64,000 nucleotides of DNA from Icerya purchasi (lineage: Eukaryota; Arthropoda; Insecta; Hemiptera; Monophlebidae). Of the stretch, positions 1 through 11,880 are shown piece after piece. The stretch is from positions 447,815,292 to 447,879,291 of the forward strand of contig CM077115.1 in NCBI GenBank assembly GCA_039619475.1, written 5' to 3'. Within the stretch, counting starts at the first letter, position 1, and every line of letters begins with the position of its first letter. The position numbers were made by a program, and so were the translations under genes. Below the pieces are notes generated by a model that was given only the letters and a program-made list of their open reading frames with translations, did no database searches and was not told the origin of the DNA.

Positions 1-430
1 TTTCAAGATGCTAATTACATTTTTTTAAATACATAATTTATGCTTATAATGTGTTGTATGGTATGAAAATTATGGTATAAGTTTAAAATGATAACTGGAA
101 CCGAAATGGGTCGACAGATTAAAAACGATATCGAGATATTTTTTTAATTTCTAAAGTACGAAATTTGCCTTCTTATCTCTGCTATAAGATTTTCTTTTCG
201 GTAATTTAATTAAAAACTTGACGCATTACGGTGCATAACTATCAAAAATAAACGCGTCTGTACTATAAATGAAATAAAATAATAAATTTCAATATTTTAC
301 AACTGAAATAATGAAAACTACGTGTGTCACTTGCCACGGAAATATGCATGTTTTAACTCGACAGAAATTTTAAGATAGCATTTCTCAATTATGGTATCGG
401 ATATTTAGGCTTCCTCTTTTTCTAACAAAA
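1..430. other. AT-rich non-coding sequence
   Basis: No open frame, splice-bounded exon, repeat or element end was recognised. It is AT-rich like the introns further right and may be intron or upstream sequence of the gene that starts before or inside this window. Confidence 0.4.
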
Positions 431-700
431 TTGTTCTTTCTATTTGTCTGTTCAACACCTACTTCAACCGATGGTTCTCTCTGTTCCCTTTATGTACTTC
501 GTCGTTCTGTTGCTGTCTCCATTATTCGTGTCTGTGTTCTTAAGCCATATTATCTTCCTCTCATTTTCGTTTTTCGTTGGTTTTTTCTCCATATTCTCAA
601 ACGAAGAGCATGTTTGCGATGACGCTGATCATGTGTTTATTAAGTGTATTCATCTCTTTCAGTCGAGCGTTCTGCTTTCTATTCAAATGTGATGCGAATT
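431..700 (+). pseudogene. Decayed 3' end of a non-LTR retrotransposon
   Basis: Two overlapping short frames carry hydrophobic, Ser/Leu/Phe-rich sequence followed by a VCDDADHVFIKC stretch at about 612-650. This resembles the Cys/His segment (C-x-DxDHVLFxC) found after the RNase H region in jockey/R1-like LINE ORF2 proteins, and the VCDANHVLFEC stretch in the better preserved fragment at 12652-13092. The reading frame shifts and no upstream reverse transcriptase is visible, so it is a short degraded piece. The family call rests on one motif; chance similarity is possible. Confidence 0.35.
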
Positions 701-869
701 GGTATTTTTAGTTCGTATTGTATCTCCTATATCCTTTTCTTTTCCATATATCGTTCGCATTGTTTGTTCTTTCCTAATAACAACATTATAACTCATTCAT
801 TTTCCATTTTAATTGTTTCTGGATGGAGGTCCCCCCGGTTGACGAGCCCAATAAAAAAACAAAGTATAA

Positions 870-3800
870 TGAAAAGTAGTGAATAAATGTTCAACGCCTT
901 TTAAAAAAAGGTTATGATACAACGCGGTTTGCATTTACAGGAAAAGTACGGTGCAGTATATCTACTTTTTTTTTTTTTTTTTTTTTTTTTTATGCTCGTC
1001 AATTACAGATATATTGGTTTTACGTTTACACGGAGTATCACTTATACGAATTAAGGTAAATAAATTAATGAAATACTTAAACTGTAAAACAAAATGATTA
1101 ATATAACAAAAAGCAATTAAATATTAAATTTCCTCAGTCCATGCTGAACACCTGTAACCTCTTTCATATTCGATCTGGTTTGTAGCTACACTCTTCGACA
1201 ATTTTTGTTAAATAACGAATTACTAAAATCATCCCTCCACCTTGTCAGCTGACGTCCCTTTCATGATAGACGAGATTTAAATAACATAAATAATAAAAAA
1301 AAAAAAAAAAACCATTAAAAAGTTAATAAAAAGCTATTTTTAATAAATGTAGCAATTTGAGAACAACAACAGTTTTCTTACTTATTGACAGAGATATCGC
1401 GTTATCTCTCTCTTTTTCGCTGCTAATTCGTTATATTTAAACACCGTTGCAATTCCAATGCCTGTGATATTAATGTGAAAAAAGGGGAATCGATAAACGG
1501 CTTTGTGCGAACTTTATCGTTATCATTCTAATATCATTTTAGATGAAAAGACAAGGAAATTTAAAAAATAAATTTCCCGCTTAAACACGATGAAAGTAGC
1601 CTAATGTAGTAATTCTATTGTGAGCTTGTGTGTTTCAGTGTAGATCTAGTTCTTAATTTTAAAATCTTAAGTATTACTTAGATTGAAATTAACGTTCAAG
1701 AATATTTGTAAACATGGGCTAGTAGAAACGTGTAAATATCACCTATTCTAATTTTTCTTTTTTATCATTTGGTTAAGTTGTTGATTCGTACACTAAACTT
1801 TTGTAAGCTTCATAGTTGTTTATTTTTAATGATTGTTAGATTTTACTTTTAGCGAAGAATAATTATTGTAACCGTACGTTATTACTATGTAAACCTGGAC
1901 TACAAAATTGTCGTTTCTCTGTTTCGATAATAATTGCACATATTTATAGTCCAGGTATAATTACAAATAGTTCGCTCGCGCTAACTAAGCGCATTTGCGG
2001 TTTATGTAAGTTAATTTAATGAAATGTTGCCTGTAAATTTAAGAAATAAATTTTGATTTTTTTTTTTTTGAATATATATATATATTTTTTGTTAAAAAAA
2101 AAAAAAAAAAAAAAACATTTGCAAGTCGCACTACAGTTTTATTCACCAGTATAGATAAATGATTTCGTTCCCAGACAAGTAATGAAGATCCCCACCCCCA
2201 CGTAGAAATCGATTGAGAGTTTTGAAAGGAATTAAAATTCCTTGACGGATGAAGTTGCACACGTAGACTATATTCCTCAAGAGGTAAATCGGCAATGTAA
2301 ATTTTGTATACTACTTCCCGGAATGCCTCTAGACTTACTGCAGTTCTTGTGGAATTCCTGTACAATTGCTATTGTTATGGAATTGCTGGGAATCGCTATA
2401 GTAGGCTGAGAACTCTCACATGTTGCACACCAAAACTTCGTCAGCGGTTTACCGCTTACTATTCCTTTGCCGTTAGACAGAGAAAGTTCTAGATTAAAGC
2501 AGCTTTATTCAACTAACGGATTTTATTTGTGTTTCATTGTAGCGCCGTTTTTTTCTTTTATCTCTTTGAAAAACACACTAGTGTTTTTCGATTTTCATTC
2601 GTGCTCATTCTCAATGTGCAAGCATTATCGAGCTGTAATTAATATGATAAATTAGTTATATATTTAAGTAATACCGCGAACGAGAATTTATTTAATACAT
2701 AAGAATATAAAAGCATAAAAAAAACATAGAGAGATAAAACATAAAAGCATAAAAACATAAGAACATAAAAACCAACATGTTTTATAAGAGCAATTATTGA
2801 TTTTTATGTTCTTTTTTAATAAATAAACACGTTTCTCGTTCGTGATATTAAATGTAGTTTTATCGAATACTGTATTTATATTCTTTTCCTTCCAGTTTTT
2901 CCATAATCGATACGATCTCTTTCTACTTTCGGAGATGATAAGTCTTAAAATTCTGTTCTAATTTTTTTCGTTATTCCTTTTTTTTTTTTTTTATCATATA
3001 AATTACCAGCATTTTTTGGTAACGTGTAAACTTTTAACTAGCCCCAACTGTGTACCGGGGCAATACTTGTTGTTTTACGCACTTAGTGATGTCGTAAGAA
3101 GACTACCCCACTTGAAATTTTGCTTAAAAATTTCTCTTTATAAGAAATGCTTACATTAAAATCAAAATATATTTTAAAAACAATGTTAAAATCTCTCGAT
3201 GGTTTACCGCTTTTTCCAAAAAAAAAAAAAACAAAAAAAAACAAAAAAGCGTTTTATTTTGAAAAAAAAATGGAAAGCACTATTTCATATGCTAGAAGTC
3301 GAAAATTATCAACAGTTTTAGTTATTTTCCAAAGCCACTTTTCGGCGGACAGTATCTTTCATAACGAGAGTGGTTATCGCCAATAGCGAAAGAAGAAAAA
3401 TCCAAGAACAGACACTGTGACAGTCAGCGGAAAATTGCACAAATCATCTACAAGGTCAGCATCATTATTTCCTTCCAATTCATATCGACAATAATAGATA
3501 ACGAAATTTCTTTCCTTGACCACATGTGTTTTATCATCGGTTTTCTATGGAGCAAAAAAGGAAAAAGGCGCGAAAAACGCGTAAACATGTTGTGATTCGG
3601 TTTACTATCGTTCTTTTTTTATGCTTTGAATCTGAATTCGACTCGCGGTTTCTATGTCAGATATATTTATCTTTAATAAATTGTCCGGCTTTCGACAATA
3701 TTTTTTGTTTTTCTTTCCCGATCTTTTCGGAAATAGTAATTTTAAAACTCCGAATTTAGTAAATTTTAATTCCCCTTTAACAAAAATAAGAACAATATAT

Positions 3801-3943
3801 GTATGTAGTAACGTTAAAATGGAATAATTCTTTTATTTATTTATTTTTTTTTTTATAAATTAAAACATAAATTATTTTAAGAATTTTGTCTTTGGTAAAG
3901 CAGCAATTTTTATCGGAGTAGGTTCTGAATAAAACTTAATAAA

Positions 3944-3979
<36 letters not shown>

Positions 3980-4053
3980 CGCTCTACATTTTTAGAAGTT
4001 ACGTAATAACAATAATAAAAAAAAAAAAAAAAAAAAAATGAATTTTGTTACAG
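870..4053. other. Non-coding stretch upstream of the first recognised exon
   Basis: AT-rich, with long homopolymer runs (T about 968-992, A about 1298-1312, A about 2094-2115, T about 2979-2993) and an (ATT)n microsatellite at about 3945-3979. A minus-strand frame at 2039-2365 was considered and left unassigned. The exon at 4054 begins with the third base of a split codon, so at least one coding exon lies further left, but none could be picked here. Confidence 0.4.
3945..3979. repeat. (ATT)n microsatellite
   Basis: About eleven consecutive ATT/TTA triplets, seen directly. A poly-A run follows at about 4018-4037, just before the exon at 4054. Confidence 0.9.
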
Positions 4054-4356
4054 ACATCAGAGTGACCAAACTACATTGCTGACGAACGAATACAGCGAAC
4101 GCTTCATCGATGACGTTGGTAGCGATCGCCTAATTGTGAACAAAATTGTTAACGAAAATTTCGATGCGGTAGAGAAAAATCTAAACCAAACCACCGCTGG
4201 CAGTGTCTTTGTCGATGAAACGCAACAAGTTGACAGGAACGAATTTGATTTTAATTCTTTAATCACAAACGAATCAATCCATCGAAACACCACTAATAGA
4301 GAAATTTTGAAAACGGAAATTGAACAAATGAAACGCGAAGAAACGAAAACGCAAAC
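4054..4356 (+). CDS. Internal exon 1 (first seen) of the giant DNLxxEG-repeat gene
   Basis: The exon is bounded by a good acceptor (ttttgttacag, ending 4053) and a consensus donor (gtaagt at 4357). It starts with the last base of a split codon and ends with two bases of another. The reading is HQSDQTTLLTNEYSERF at the start and EQMKREETKTQ at the end: acidic and Asn/Thr/Glu-rich, without the DNL repeat. The two trailing bases combine with the first base of 10235 and the frame then stays open through all later exons, which is the main reason for assigning it here. There is no in-frame ATG near its start, so earlier exons must exist. Linkage is inferred from splice phase only; no transcript was available. 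Confidence 0.6.
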
Positions 4357-4680
4357 GTAAGTATAACCAGAGAGGAAAAATGTAATTTCTACGGTCAAGG
4401 TCGTGTCCCCGGGGGGATCCCATTGGAACTGAAATAGTTATTATAAAGGGGTGCACAAAAATCTGAAAAAAATCTGAAAAAAATCAAAAATTTAAAATAA
4501 ATATTGATATGATTTTTTAGGGTGTTTTTACATTAAAAAAAAAAGAAAAAAAAATAGAAGAAAAAATATACCCCATATTTTTATATATGCAAACCTTTTT
4601 TATTATAATCAATAATTTTTATTAATCAGGCTCGGATTAAGTGTATGATAGACCCGGGACTACATACGATAATTCATTTA

Positions 4681-4789
4681 TGTAAATTATTAATATATAA
4701 ATAAAAATGATGAAAATTATCAATATATAAATAAAAATGATGTAAATTATTAATATATAAATAAAAATGATGAAAATTATTAATAGCAT
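4681..4789. repeat. 30-bp tandem repeat, about 3.5 copies
   Basis: Copies begin at 4681, 4711, 4741 and 4771. Each contains TAATATATAAATAAAAATGA. Copies alternate between a TGTAAATTAT and a TGAAAATTAT start, so the true period may be 60 bp. Confidence 0.85.
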
Positions 4790-5705
4790 GAATATTACTT
4801 TAAAATTTTAAAAGTAAATATGAAAAGAAACACCACCCCCTTTCAAAATTCTGCGCACGGCTGTGATTACGGTATTTAAAAAATCGAAAAAAGGCAAAAA
4901 TTACATCCAGCAGAATTCCCTCAAGTGCCTCTCTTTCCTTTTAACTTCACCATTTCTCATTTTCTTTCGTGTCAAAATTTCTTCTTTTCATACGTTATTC
5001 CGTTACAAGCTCGTCTGAATATTTCTTAATTGAGATTATACGACCTCTCGCAAATTATACCAATGATTTTAGTGCAAAAATGGATGCATTAGCTCAGGTT
5101 CCGAATGACAAGGAATTAAATTATTCCGAATATTAGGCAAGACGAATTATACGAATAAACTGCTGTTTAAAAAGAAGAAGAGAAAAATGATAAAATAAAC
5201 AAACGACAATAACAATAATATTAACGTCGAATATTTTACAGTACAACATTCTCCTCGATATCTCACGGTAACCACTTGCCGAGATCGTTCATGAGGAGAC
5301 ATTTATTATAATACATCACCGATATTCAAGGATTACACCATGTTACAAACAATAACGTTTCGAATTTAAAACGGTTGTCTATGTGTTCACGAACTGCGGC
5401 TATCCACTAAGCTGTAGTAGCACAATTGTGTTGGCACGCCTAACAAAGGAGATAAAATAACAAAGGAGATAAAAAAATAATTTAACAGGCCGGGAGAGAC
5501 CTTCTACGAGTAATTAAATCAAAAGTGGCAAATACAAGTTTCTTTAAATTACTCTAGCGAATTCTATACTAAACACATTAGTTTAGTGCATCTGTAATTA
5601 AAAATTAAAATTCAATTATTCGCAAGTTGTCTAAAAAGTGTCTAACATTATGCAGATCGTTTACGAGCAGCAGTACACAAAATAGCTTTAACATTGTATG
5701 AAATA

Positions 5706-5713
5706 CTTTACAC
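5706..5713. repeat. hAT target-site duplication, left copy
   Basis: CTTTACAC, identical to 8978-8985 on the other side of the element. Confidence 0.95.
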
Positions 5714-8700
5714 CAGGGGTATCCAAACTACGGCCCGAGGGCCACATCCGGCCCGCCGACAGATTTTGTCCGGCCCGTGGAGAGCTAGCTTACTTGAAAA
5801 CTCCTTTTAGAGAACATATTTTTTATAGCAAATTAAATTTAGTTTACTGAAGTATTCTAATTTTATGTTGAATAATTATTAATATGACATCTACATTGAC
5901 ATGGTCATGGGCTAACTATTCATAACATTATTGTAGGCTTATAATTCAGTATATTATAACTAACACATTATTGCAATGAGTACAAGCAACATTTTAATTT
6001 AATTTAATTTTTTTTTAATTTAATTTTATTTTTATTAAATATATTCAATCTGAACCAACATTTCATACATTTTGAATAAAAAGATAAGTTATAATGACAT
6101 ATGAAATACTAATGAGATTTATGTAATTGAGATTTTCCACTGACAATAGTTTGTAGTTGTGGACTAATTTTACTTGTACCAATTATTAAAAGAGATTTAA
6201 GATGCTGATCAGTTAATTTAGATCTGTAAACATTTTTTGTGTACTTCATTTTGGAGAAGGTCTTCTCACACAAATAAGTAGTACCAAAAACAGAAAACAG
6301 CCCACGAGCAAATTTATGCAAATTATCAAATTGTGTCAGTGGAAGACTCTTATAAAATTCCAACAAAGATGAGTTTTGATACTGGTTCTTAATTATATCA
6401 CTGCATTGTAGATCAATCATTTCCATTTGAAGTTCCGGGGCTAGGGTTTCAATGTCAGTATCAAAAGGATTCTCAAAAATCTTAATTTGATTCGCAATGG
6501 CATCAAAGTCCGAGAAACGAGTATCAAAATTAATTTTCAAAGCACTCAAAGTTTGGATTGCAAAATCGATAGGAAACTCAGTCTCAGTGGTGTGGCTGAA
6601 TATTTCACATGTTTTAAAATGTGAAAAACATTTACTTCGTAGTTGTGATTGAAACAGTATCAATTTCTTCCGGAATGATTTGATATTAGTGTATAAATCA
6701 GGAAGATGCTGGTTTTCTCCTTGCAATCTCAAATTCAGTTCGTTCACATGTTTTGTCAAATCAACATAGAATGCTAACTTCCACAGCCATGAGTTGTTTT
6801 GTAATTCAGTAAGAGGGCGATGCTTTTCATTCAAAAAAATCTCGATCACTGCTCGAAGTTCAAAAAAGCGCTGAAGGACTTTCCCACAACTAAGCCAACG
6901 TACGGCAGTATGATAAGGCAAGTCATTTTCTCCAATCTCTTCAATAAATTGTTGGAATTGTCGGTGATTCAGCCCAAAAGATCTGATAAAATTAACAGTT
7001 GATATGACTGGTTTCAGAACTTCAGACATATCCAAACATTTTCCGCACAAAGACTGTTGATGAATGATACAATGTAAGACTAATGGTTTTGAACCACCGT
7101 CATTTTCCACAGCCTTTGACACAAGAGCGACCACTCCTTTATCTTTCCCACTCATGTTTTTGCCTCCATCAGTTGTAATACATTTCAAGTTTTTCCATCG
7201 AAGGTTCTTTTGATTAATGGCCATTTCAACTCCTTTAAAAATATCTGTACCAGTAGTTGTGCCATGAATACTATACATATCAAGAAGTTCTTCATGCACT
7301 TCATAGCTTTTATCTACCCCTCGAATATAAATCAACACCTGAGCAGTATCTGACACATCCGTTGACTCATCCAAGGCCAAAGAAAACCACTCAACATGTC
7401 CATTTTTGTCGAACAGTTGAGAGGATATATTTTCAGCGATGTTTTCTACCCTTCGAGCCACAGTGTTTGCTGACATACTGACAGTTTTTAATAAATTTAC
7501 CTTTTCAGGGCACATTTCTTCGGCTACTGTAATTATGCATTCTTTGATCATTTCTCCATCGGTGAATGGTTTTCCACGTTTTGCAATTTCAAGAGCCACA
7601 CGGAAGCTGGCACGAGTTGCAGCCTCTTGTTCAGTTTTGAGTTTTGTAAATGAAGATTGCTGCGATTTCAATCCGCGCTTCATAGCTTCGAATTTTTCTG
7701 TCCGCAAACTTCCTGTATATTTTGAGTAATTTTGAAAATGTTTTGTTTCATAATGACGTTTAATGTTATATTCTTTAAGAACGGCTATGCTTTCATTGCA
7801 AATCAAACATAGCGCCTTGTTACTGGACTCAATTACGAAATACTGAATGTTCCACTGATGTTTGAATTTTCTGCATTCACTATGAATTTTTCGCTTCTTT
7901 TCCATACTACTAAATCACACAGAAAAGCAATAATTCAAATCAAAATACTGTTACAAAGATGGTTTAATAAACTTAAACAAGCACAACCACGACGTTTTAA
8001 GGAAGTAAACACGCACAAACACGATTTAAAATAACAGCTACGAAGTAAATTCAAGATAAGCAATGAATTTGAAAACTGGACCAAAAAAACCGAAACAATA
8101 CTCGAGTTACCTTTAAACTTTATTAACACAATAATGAAACAAAAAACTCTTCGGCACTTTGCGCGCGCATACACATTAATGGAAATGAGACCGCAATCAG
8201 TAGAGGAAGGCACGAAGAGTACAGAAAAACGATCAACTGCTAAAACGCTTTCTTCATTTTCCGTTATTTACAATAGACGACGTAGCAAAGGAAAAAAACA
8301 GCCTGTACACGATCAATTTTCTGCAGCGTAGGCATTTGTTTTTTTCGCCGCCGGGTGCGCGAGCCGCAGCCGATCTATCGAACAAGCGCGTCCGAACATG
8401 ACAAAAATTCTGCCTGCCTGCCGAGCTTTTTTTTTCCAACGAGATTCGCCTATACTGCCTATAGGCAGCTTGCCGGTGGCAGTAAATTAACAGAAAGGCG
8501 AGCTACCGAAAACTGTGCGCTACGTCTTCCGGCGGCCCATCTTCACTCTGTCCCTTTCTGTTATATACGTATACAGTGTGTGTGCATGCGATCGAGCGAG
8601 TATCGAGATTCGAGCAGCAAGCATCTTACGCGCTCAGCTGCATAAGCCCAATTCTAAACACGTGCCTTTCAATTTGTGTAGTAAACGTTTTTTTTTTCAT

Positions 8701-8977
8701 TTTATTCATATTTGTATTTGTTTTTCTTTAAATATCAAATGTAATTTCTTTCTTAATAAAAAAAAGAAATCCAAAACATTTCGCGGGGGGTTTGGACCCC
8801 CCCCCCCCCCTGGTTACGGCCATGATATGCAGTGGTGCCGTTTTGCGGACTTTAGTCCGATTTGCAGTGGACTATTTCACTTTTTGCCACCGGCAACAAT
8901 GATAATATGGTTTTGGCCCTCGGAACTTACTGGAGTAATCAGTATGGCCCTAAGGCTGGAAAGTTTGGAGACCCCTG
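5714..8977 (-). mobile_element. Complete autonomous-looking hAT DNA transposon
   Basis: The element is 3264 bp. The left end reads CAGGGGTATCCAAACT; the right end, read on the minus strand, is CAGGGGTCTCCAAACT, so 15 of 16 terminal bases match. Identical 8-bp direct repeats CTTTACAC flank it (5706-5713 and 8978-8985), the target duplication expected for hAT transposition. It fits both the nTnnnnAn and nnnTAnnn target patterns described for hAT subgroups. Inside lies an intact minus-strand transposase of 598 aa (6109-7905). It sits in intron 1 of the repeat gene, in reverse orientation. The perfect target duplication and open transposase argue for recent insertion. G/C homopolymer tracts lie near 8786-8811. 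Confidence 0.95.
6109..7905 (-). CDS. hAT-family transposase (GTF2IRD2/ZBED-like type)
   Basis: An uninterrupted 598-residue frame starting at an ATG (7903-7905). The N-terminus has a BED-type zinc finger pattern at about residues 33-56 (CLICNE... then HYETKH, i.e. C-x2-C ... H-x4-H). The RNase H-like core follows: LALDESTDVSD at about 176-186 carries the first acidic residue of hAT enzymes, and CITTDGGKNMSG the second. The C-terminal hATC dimerisation region includes YLCEKTFSKMKYTKNVYR, with the conserved CE-x-FS-x-MK pattern and probably the third catalytic acidic residue. The sequence type matches hAT proteins often annotated in insects as GTF2I repeat domain-containing protein 2-like or ZBED/FAM200-like. 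It would bind the element's ends and catalyse cut-and-paste transposition in the nucleus. No disabling mutation was seen, so it could be active. Confidence 0.93.
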   Translation of the reverse strand: MEKKRKIHSECRKFKHQWNIQYFVIESSNKALCLICNESIAVLKEYNIKRHYETKHFQNYSKYTGSLRTEKFEAMKRGLKSQQSSFTKLKTEQEAATRASFRVALEIAKRGKPFTDGEMIKECIITVAEEMCPEKVNLLKTVSMSANTVARRVENIAENISSQLFDKNGHVEWFSLALDESTDVSDTAQVLIYIRGVDKSYEVHEELLDMYSIHGTTTGTDIFKGVEMAINQKNLRWKNLKCITTDGGKNMSGKDKGVVALVSKAVENDGGSKPLVLHCIIHQQSLCGKCLDMSEVLKPVISTVNFIRSFGLNHRQFQQFIEEIGENDLPYHTAVRWLSCGKVLQRFFELRAVIEIFLNEKHRPLTELQNNSWLWKLAFYVDLTKHVNELNLRLQGENQHLPDLYTNIKSFRKKLILFQSQLRSKCFSHFKTCEIFSHTTETEFPIDFAIQTLSALKINFDTRFSDFDAIANQIKIFENPFDTDIETLAPELQMEMIDLQCSDIIKNQYQNSSLLEFYKSLPLTQFDNLHKFARGLFSVFGTTYLCEKTFSKMKYTKNVYRSKLTDQHLKSLLIIGTSKISPQLQTIVSGKSQLHKSH

Positions 8978-8985
8978 CTTTACAC
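8978..8985. repeat. hAT target-site duplication, right copy
   Basis: CTTTACAC, identical to 5706-5713. Confidence 0.95.
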
Positions 8986-9897
8986 TATGTTAACTATCCT
9001 AACACTAAAATCATAATTATATCAATAAAACGATGAGAATATTTAATTGCAGAAAACTTCAATAAGTTTAAAAATTTTACAAAAAAACCGACTAGCTTCG
9101 GATTAAATAATCCCCGCTGGGTACGTCCAATTACAGTAAAACATAAAATTACAACAAAATACGAAATTATAACCATATACAATGATAAAGTCAAAAATAA
9201 AAGTCGGTAATCAATCAAAGTCGAAAATATTACACTTAAATAAATAAAATTGCACCGTAATATTGAACGTTAAATAGCAGATTGTTTAAATTGTCGTTAA
9301 CAATATTATAATATTGCATTTATCAGTGATGTTTAGAAGGAAATTCTATTCAACTCAGAACTGGACGTAGGTTTTTTTTGACTGGACAACAAATCATTTG
9401 GCCAACTTTTGATGAACCTTACGAGTCAGTAAAATATCATAACTACAATTACTTGTAGCGAATGAATTTATTGCTATATTACGAGTAACAAATATTAATG
9501 AACAAAAAAAAAAAACAACAACAAAAAAACAGGGTTTTTACAATTTTCTTAAAAGAATTATATTCCAAAAAAGAAGTGTAATACTAGAAGTGTGTAAAAA
9601 GCTTTTTAAGTAAGCGACCGGGTGGCGATGCTTGTTAAATAGCCGTGAGTATTTTCAACAGTTAAAAAAAGTGGTTTCTTTGATAAATAATGTAACGCGT
9701 CGGCATACGTTTTTGTAAAATAGCTAAGCAATAGGAAAACTGATTTATTCACTTATTCTTTTCCAAAAACATCACTTTCTAAATCGAATTATCACTTTTT
9801 TCTTTTTTTAATTTCTTTCTCGGCGAATGCATATGTGTTTTAGGCAAATACGTAGTTAAAATTAAAGCAAAGTTTTGTTTAAAATTAATGTCCTGAC

Positions 9898-9931
<34 letters not shown>

Positions 9932-10234
9932 GTTAAATTTTATACTATTTATTACGAACAGAACATGCAAAATAGTAATTTGCTCGCGGTTATTCTAAAT
10001 GAGACACCTTAAATATAGATAATTCGTTTAAAACTGTAAAAAAACAGTAAATATATTATTTATAAATAAAAACAAAAACCAGAATATGAAAAAATAAATA
10101 AATAAATAAATAATCGAGACTGTTCGAAACTAAGTATATTTTAGTATAGTGAAGTACAATCGTAACAGCGCTAGTAACACTTAAATGCATAAATAAAGAG
10201 ATCACTGAATTGATAAACTACTTTAATACCGTAG
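8986..10234. other. Intron 1, right part
   Basis: AT-rich sequence with homopolymer runs (T about 9901-9929) and a short (AAAT)n run near 10093-10112. No element or exon was recognised. Confidence 0.5.
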
Positions 10235-10554
10235 GTACCAGGTGGACGACAATATATACTACGAAAATGATTACGAAGCTGAACGGCACAGAAGATACAT
10301 GGCCGTTTTTGGCGACCAATACGATATTCGAGAGATAAACGAAAACTATTTAAAAGAAAACAGTACTGAAAATAAATATGTAACCTACGAACCAATAGAG
10401 AGACCGAAACCGATTAAACCTAAAGATAATTTGAGACCAGAAGGCGAGTTCTACGGTAAACGAACAGTAACCGAAGATTTTCAGTCGGTTATCGGTGAAA
10501 GATCCGAAGTCGTTGAACATACTGACAATTTATATATCACCGGCGAGTTCAATG
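10235..10554 (+). CDS. Exon 2 of the DNLxxEG-repeat gene
   Basis: The acceptor is ataccgtag (ending 10234) and the donor gtaaat at 10555. A second AG at 10240-10241 is out of phase with exon 1, so 10235 is preferred: its first base completes the codon begun at 4355, giving Thr, then YQVDDNIYYENDYEAERHR. The exon ends with one base of a split codon. Its second half holds the first divergent repeat units: ERPKPIKPKDNLRPEGEF at about residue 50 of the exon, then VVEHTDNLYITGEFNG. These match the large array in exon 4 (KPTDNLKPEGEF), tying the exon to the same gene independently of splice phase. Confidence 0.85.
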
Positions 10555-10825
10555 GTAAATATTTTATTTTTGATTTAGTATTTTAATTGAAGTGAAAAAA
10601 TACGCACTAAAGGCCAAAAAGTTTTTGAAATATCTTTAATAATATCTTACACAAATATTAAATTAACGCGGTATTTCTGCTGCTTCAAGAAACAAAGACG
10701 AAATAATTTTTAGACACATAAAAAATGTAGAATTTAAATGTTTTCTTTTTTTTTTTTTTCGAAACTACTTACCTGTCCCTCAACAGGTATTGTTCTTAGA
10801 AAAAATTGTATACGGACTACGCTTA
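10555..10825. other. Intron 2, left part
   Basis: AT-rich, with no recognisable feature apart from a T run at about 10747-10760. Confidence 0.5.
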
Positions 10826-11880
10826 ATATTGTTCTTCTTCTCTATGCGCCCTGTCCTCGAAGGAGGATGTTGATGATCATGTGCTTGACTTGATCTTTAT
10901 CCACGACTCTCCTTGTATATTTCCACCGTATCTAATTTGAATCCTTAGATTTTCCATCCACATTATTTTTGGTCGGCCACGCCTGCGACTACTTTCTTTC
11001 TTGCCTCGTATTTTGAAGCAGCTCATATTTCTCATTATATGGCCGAAATATTCTAATTTCCTTATTTTAACTGAGTTGACAATTTCAGTTTTCTTGTTTA
11101 AGCGTTTTAGTACTTCGGCATTTGTAATTTTGTCCGTCCATGGAATTTTTAACATTTTTCAGTATGTCCACACTTCAAAAGTTTTTACATAATGTCATTG
11201 GGACGATTGTCCACGATTCGACGCCATAGACGCTGAAAACATAAGACCGAACGAGTCTTATCCGTAAGCCTATCTTTAAATTCCGGGTCGTTAGTAATTT
11301 TTTGAAAGTGTGCCCTCGCCTGTTCAATTCTGGGGCTCTTATCTCGGTAGATATTTCCCATCTGCCGTTGATATGACATCCCAAATACTTTATTGAGCTG
11401 GTCCTCTCGATTGTTACATTTTCGAGGCGCAGTATGAACCGTGTTCGTTGCACTACCAATAGCCATCCATTTTGTTTTAGTCGTATGTTTATACGTAAGT
11501 CCATCTTGTTATTACTTTCATTATTAGCTTGTAAATCTTCAAAGCACGTTGCAATCACGATTGTATTATCCGCATAGCGAATGTTATTAACCGTTAACTA
11601 TTACACCTAAGTTTTCTCCGATAATGGAATTTTTTCTGAATAAATATTAAGTAAGGGGTGGGGGGGGGGAAGAACGCATCCATGACGCGCACACTCCCTT
11701 CATTATTATGGTAACTTCTTCCGATATTTGGCTATCTATACTGATGCACTATGATTCCAATGTAAGTTAGTTATAATTCTGATGTCATGACCATCCAGTC
11801 CTATTTGCCGCAATATCTCAGTGGCGCTTTTCGTGTCCTACCGTGCCGAACGTTTATGCTTAATATTATCATCTCGATGA
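10826..11880 (-). pseudogene. Decayed non-LTR retrotransposon, 3' part of the reverse transcriptase ORF
   Basis: Read right to left, frames broken by stops and shifts spell the end of a LINE reverse transcriptase: ILRQIGLDGHDIRIITNLHW at about 11760-11820, the palm motif at about 11557-11583 changed from YADD to RYADN, the SSIKYLGCHINGRWE segment at about 11370, and the C-terminal KIRKLEYFGHIMRN followed by RRGRPKIMWMENLR at about 10930-11050. It is the endonuclease/reverse-transcriptase type with a GRP-rich tail. The 3' terminus reads as GGGCGCATAGAGAAGAAGAA near 10830-10855. A G-rich tract at about 11657-11669 interrupts it. It is 5'-truncated, lacks a functional catalytic motif and is dead. 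Confidence 0.85.

Larger units (their letters stand above)
4357..5713. other. Intron 1, left part, with a possible transposon remnant
   Basis: AT-rich sequence. Around 4621-4870, segments such as GGCTCGGATTAAG and CTGCGCACGGCTG look like worn ends of a non-autonomous DNA transposon enclosing the 30-bp tandem repeat, but no clean terminal repeats or target duplication were found. Nothing recognisable was seen between 4870 and 5705. Confidence 0.35.

Noticed and set aside
2039..2365. Minus-strand 108-codon frame (EAFREVVYKIYIADLPLEEY) as a gene or element
   Set aside because: It begins without an ATG and ends in homopolymer-encoded residues. No motif was recognised and the neighbouring frames are broken. 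It could be an old transposon piece but I cannot support it.
8355..9036. Overlapping plus-strand frames of 96 and 173 codons inside the hAT element
   Set aside because: They lie in the element's 5' non-coding region, include homopolymer-encoded stretches and have no recognisable domain.
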